From positions 62,001 to 126,000 of the forward strand of contig NZ_POUL01000002.1 in the NCBI RefSeq assembly GCF_002890895.1: DNA of 64,000 nt, given 5' to 3'. The notes beneath the pieces are model-generated. The model had not been told where the DNA came from and did no database searches. It saw nothing but the letters and a program-made list of their open reading frames with translations. Of the stretch, positions 61,517-64,000 are shown piece after piece; positions within the stretch are counted from its first letter, which is position 1, and each line of letters opens with the position of its first letter. Source of the stretch: Stutzerimonas stutzeri. GTDB taxonomy: Bacteria > Pseudomonadota > Gammaproteobacteria > Pseudomonadales > Pseudomonadaceae. A program made the position numbers and the translations under genes.

Positions 61517-64000
61517 TTACGCGCCCTCAATCACTACCACGCGCTGTCCGGCGCGCACTGGCGAGCCGGGTTGCACACGGACTTCCTTGATCACGCCGGA
61601 AACAGGGGCGGTGAGCGGGATTTCCATCTTCATGCTTTCCAGGATCACCAGCACGTCGCCGGCTTCCACCCGTGCGCCCTCGGCCACCGAGACCTGCCAG
61701 AGGTTGCCGGCAATGTGGCTTTCGATACCGTGCTCGCCGGCGCCGAGCGGGGCGTCTTCACCGAGTTCAGCGGCGACTTCCTCGCTCTCGAAGTGCGCCT
61801 GGCCTGAGGCGATCCAGCGTTGGCGTTCGGCGTCGAACGCGGCGCGCTGCTGGCTGCGAAAGGCGTCAATGCCTTCGGCTTCCTTCGCCAGAAAGTCCTG
61901 ATAGTCGGACAGGCGCAGCTCACTCTCTTCGATCTTCAGCGGGTAGCGGCCCAGGGGGAAATCGCGGCGGATCTTCAAGAGCTCTTCGGCAGAAACCGGG
62001 TGGAAGCGAATCTGGTCAAAGAAGCGCAGCAGCCAGGGCTTGCCGCCGAAGGCCTCCACAGCGCGGTAGCGGTTCCACATCTGCAGGGTGCGGCCGACGA
62101 ACTGGTAGCCACCCGGACCTTCCATGCCGTAGACGCACATGTAGGCGCCACCGATGCCCACGGAGTTTTCCGCAGTCCAGGTGCGTGCCGGGTTGTACTT
62201 AGTGGTGACCAGCCGATGCCTTGGGTCGAGCGGCGTCGCGACCGGGGCGCCGAGGTAGACATCACCGAGGCCCATCACCAGATAGCTGGCTTCGAACACC
62301 GTGCGATGCACTTCGTCGAGGTTTGGCAAATCGTTGATGCGGCGGATGAATTCCAGGTTGCTCGGGCACCAGGGCGCATCCTTGCGTACGGTGGTCATGT
62401 ATTTTTCGATGGCCAACTGACAGGCCGGGTCGTCCCAGGACAACGGCAGGTAAACGGTTCGCGAGGGGACTTTCAGGTCGCGGGCGGCGCACACCGCGTC
62501 CCATTCGCCCTCGACGATGTCGAGCAACGTCCGCAACGGCAGGGTTTCTGGCTGGTAATGGACCTGCAGGGAGCGAATGCCGGGGGTGAGGTCGATTACG
62601 CCGTCGAGGTTCTTCGCCTCCAGCGCCTGCATCAGCGCATGGCCACGAAAGCGCAGAACAAGATCCAGTTCAGGCGCGCCGATTTCCAGCAACAGGTGGG
62701 TGTCGCCGGAGAGGCGGGCGACCAGCCGGGTATCGTCCTCACCTAGATCGAGGACGATGGGCGAGGTGAGCGCTTGCGCACTTGTAGAAACGACGGTGCC
62801 GCTCTGACTGCCACGAAGCGCACATTCGTCGCTCAGCGCCTTCGCCAGCTGCCGCGCGGTGGTCACCTCCACTGGTACGAAACGCACCTTGTCGCCAGCC
62901 TTGAGCTGGCCCATCTGCCAGAGGTCGGCCTCAATGATGGTCACCGGGCAGACGAAGCCGCCGAGGCTCGGGCCGTCCGGACCGAGTATTACCGGCATGT
63001 CGCCGGTGAAATCCACCGCGCCGATGGCGTAGGGGTTGTCGTGGATGTTCGACGGGTGCAGGCCGGCCTCGCCACCGCTGTCGCGTACCCACTCGGGTTT
63101 CGGGCCGATCAAGCGCACGCCGGTCCGGCTTGAGTTGAAATGGACTTCCCAGTTGGTGGTGAAGAATTTGTCGATATAGCCTTCGGTGAAATACTCCGGT
63201 GCACCATGTGGGCCGTAGATCACACGGATCTCGCGCACTGCGGGCAAGGCTGAGCACAGTTCCAGCGGCAGGCTTGCGCCAACGCTGTCGTCAGCCAGTT
63301 CGGGAAGGTGCAGCACGTCACCGGCCCGCAAAGCGCGCCCGGAATGGCCGCCGAACTGGCCGAGGGTGAAGGTGCTCTTGCTGCCCAGATAATCGGGCAC
63401 CTGCAGTCCGCCGCGTACGCTTAGGTAGCTGCGCGCACCCGCACCGGCGATGGTGCCGAGCGCAAGCGTGCTGCCAGCCTTGACCAGAATCGCGGTGCAC
63501 ATCGGTTGCTCGATGTCGTCGAGTTTCACTGGAATGTCAGCGCCGGTTACTGCGACTACCGCATCGGTATTGAAGCGCAGGATCGGCCCGCTCATGGTGA
63601 CTTCCAGGCCTGCGGCATCGGCCGGATTGCCCAGCAGCGCATTGCCCAGGCGCAGCGCACGGCTGTCCATCGGACCGGACGGTGGCACGCCGACAGCCCA
63701 GTAGCCGAGCCGTCCGGGGAAGTCCTGCACGGTGGTCTGGGTGCCAGCTGCGAGCACCTCGAAGGTGGCGGCTTGGTAAGTCAACCCTTCCAGGCAGCGG
63801 GTCCAGGGATTGCCTTCGGCAAAGGGCGCATAGGCGAGGATCTGGCGCAGGTAGTCGCGGTTGGTCTCGAGGCCATAGAGCAGGGTGTCGGCTAAAGCCT
63901 GATCGAGCGCAGCGTGGGCCGCTTCACGGGTCGGCGCATGGGTGATGAGCTTGGCGATCATCGGGTCAAAGTAGGGCGGAATCTCGCAGCCAGCCTCGAC
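61517..64000 (-). CDS. uca: Urea carboxylase, 5' part beyond the window
   Basis: Biotin enzyme that carboxylates urea to allophanate with ATP. About 827 codons of the some 1200 expected are in the window; the first visible stretch, IPPYFDPMIAKLITHAP, is the end of the biotin carboxylase domain. Next come the KipA-like half (TTVQDFPGRLGYWAVGVPPSG), the KipI-like half (middle, with YQPETLPLRTLLDIVEG) and the biotinyl domain with VILESMKMEIPLTAPVSG. The order is that of urea carboxylase. With atzF it forms the urea amidolyase pair. A guanidine or other amide carboxylase is a possible alternative that the missing N-terminus cannot decide. Confidence 0.93.
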   Translation of the reverse strand, partial: VEAGCEIPPYFDPMIAKLITHAPTREAAHAALDQALADTLLYGLETNRDYLRQILAYAPFAEGNPWTRCLEGLTYQAATFEVLAAGTQTTVQDFPGRLGYWAVGVPPSGPMDSRALRLGNALLGNPADAAGLEVTMSGPILRFNTDAVVAVTGADIPVKLDDIEQPMCTAILVKAGSTLALGTIAGAGARSYLSVRGGLQVPDYLGSKSTFTLGQFGGHSGRALRAGDVLHLPELADDSVGASLPLELCSALPAVREIRVIYGPHGAPEYFTEGYIDKFFTTNWEVHFNSSRTGVRLIGPKPEWVRDSGGEAGLHPSNIHDNPYAIGAVDFTGDMPVILGPDGPSLGGFVCPVTIIEADLWQMGQLKAGDKVRFVPVEVTTARQLAKALSDECALRGSQSGTVVSTSAQALTSPIVLDLGEDDTRLVARLSGDTHLLLEIGAPELDLVLRFRGHALMQALEAKNLDGVIDLTPGIRSLQVHYQPETLPLRTLLDIVEGEWDAVCAARDLKVPSRTVYLPLSWDDPACQLAIEKYMTTVRKDAPWCPSNLEFIRRINDLPNLDEVHRTVFEASYLVMGLGDVYLGAPVATPLDPRHRLVTTKYNPARTWTAENSVGIGGAYMCVYGMEGPGGYQFVGRTLQMWNRYRAVEAFGGKPWLLRFFDQIRFHPVSAEELLKIRRDFPLGRYPLKIEESELRLSDYQDFLAKEAEGIDAFRSQQRAAFDAERQRWIASGQAHFESEEVAAELGEDAPLGAGEHGIESHIAGNLWQVSVAEGARVEAGDVLVILESMKMEIPLTAPVSGVIKEVRVQPGSPVRAGQRVVVIEGA

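Overview
This 64 kb, GC-rich, gene-dense window reads as chromosome of a gammaproteobacterium, most likely Pseudomonadaceae. The pointers are leu/ile/val catabolic clusters of Pseudomonas type, an OprD-family porin, REP-like repeats with a CTTCGC...GCAGGCTCGC core, and small palindromes built on GTAGGGTGGG or GGTGGGCT, which recall Stutzerimonas (P. stutzeri group). The genus is an inference. No rRNA, tRNA, CRISPR array, transposase or integrase was seen.

1-32.7 kb is mainly a branched-chain acyl-CoA degradation island. After a truncated chemoreceptor (1-1271) comes the leucine set liuA-liuB-liuC-liuD on the minus strand (7115 to 1472), without liuE or liuR next to it. Divergent from it are an acyl-CoA synthetase, an AhpD-like protein and an OprD-type porin. 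A five-gene LivGFKHM-type ABC importer follows (11.3-16.2 kb). Next is an isoleucine-type module: enoyl-CoA hydratase, LysR and AraC regulators, an HSD10-like dehydrogenase, a thiolase and an acyl-CoA dehydrogenase (16.4-22.6 kb). A CPA2 cation/proton antiporter separates it from a minus-strand valine module: mmsA, mmsB, 3-hydroxyisobutyryl-CoA hydrolase, acyl-CoA dehydrogenase, acyl-CoA ligase and alpha-methylacyl-CoA racemase (32.7 down to 24.7 kb). Porin, importer, ligases and three beta-oxidation-like routes together look like uptake and oxidation of branched acids or amino acids.

32.9-37 kb holds an HWE-type histidine kinase with a single-domain response regulator, an isolated curlin-repeat protein and a TetR regulator.

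37-64 kb is a nitrogen-scavenging region. It has a type III glutamine synthetase with a urea-type periplasmic binding protein, an alpha/beta hydrolase, and an ammonium transporter fused to PAS, GGDEF and EAL domains behind a sigma-54-like promoter. The four-gene Anbu operon (ATP-grasp, alpha-E, transglutaminase, proteasome-like protease) comes next. Then an eleven-gene minus-strand operon (57884 to 48653), with ten of its eleven members joined by overlaps or a 1-base gap, encodes a NitT/TauT-type importer, a desaturase-like diiron membrane enzyme, two SDRs, an EamA exporter, a creatininase, a biuret-hydrolase-like amidohydrolase, a metallo-beta-lactamase-fold hydrolase and an unknown protein. 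About 200 bases upstream is a sigma-54-type promoter (GG-N10-GC) with an NtrC-like half-palindrome behind it. An aldo/keto reductase, allophanate hydrolase and the 3' part of urea carboxylase complete the window. I read the eleven-gene operon as the best candidate for an undescribed system: nitrogen-regulated import and stepwise opening of a cyclic amide, ureide or creatinine-like compound, whose last nitrogens could pass through allophanate. The substrate is not known.

All calls come from reading the sequence and from recalled family knowledge. No database search or alignment was run.
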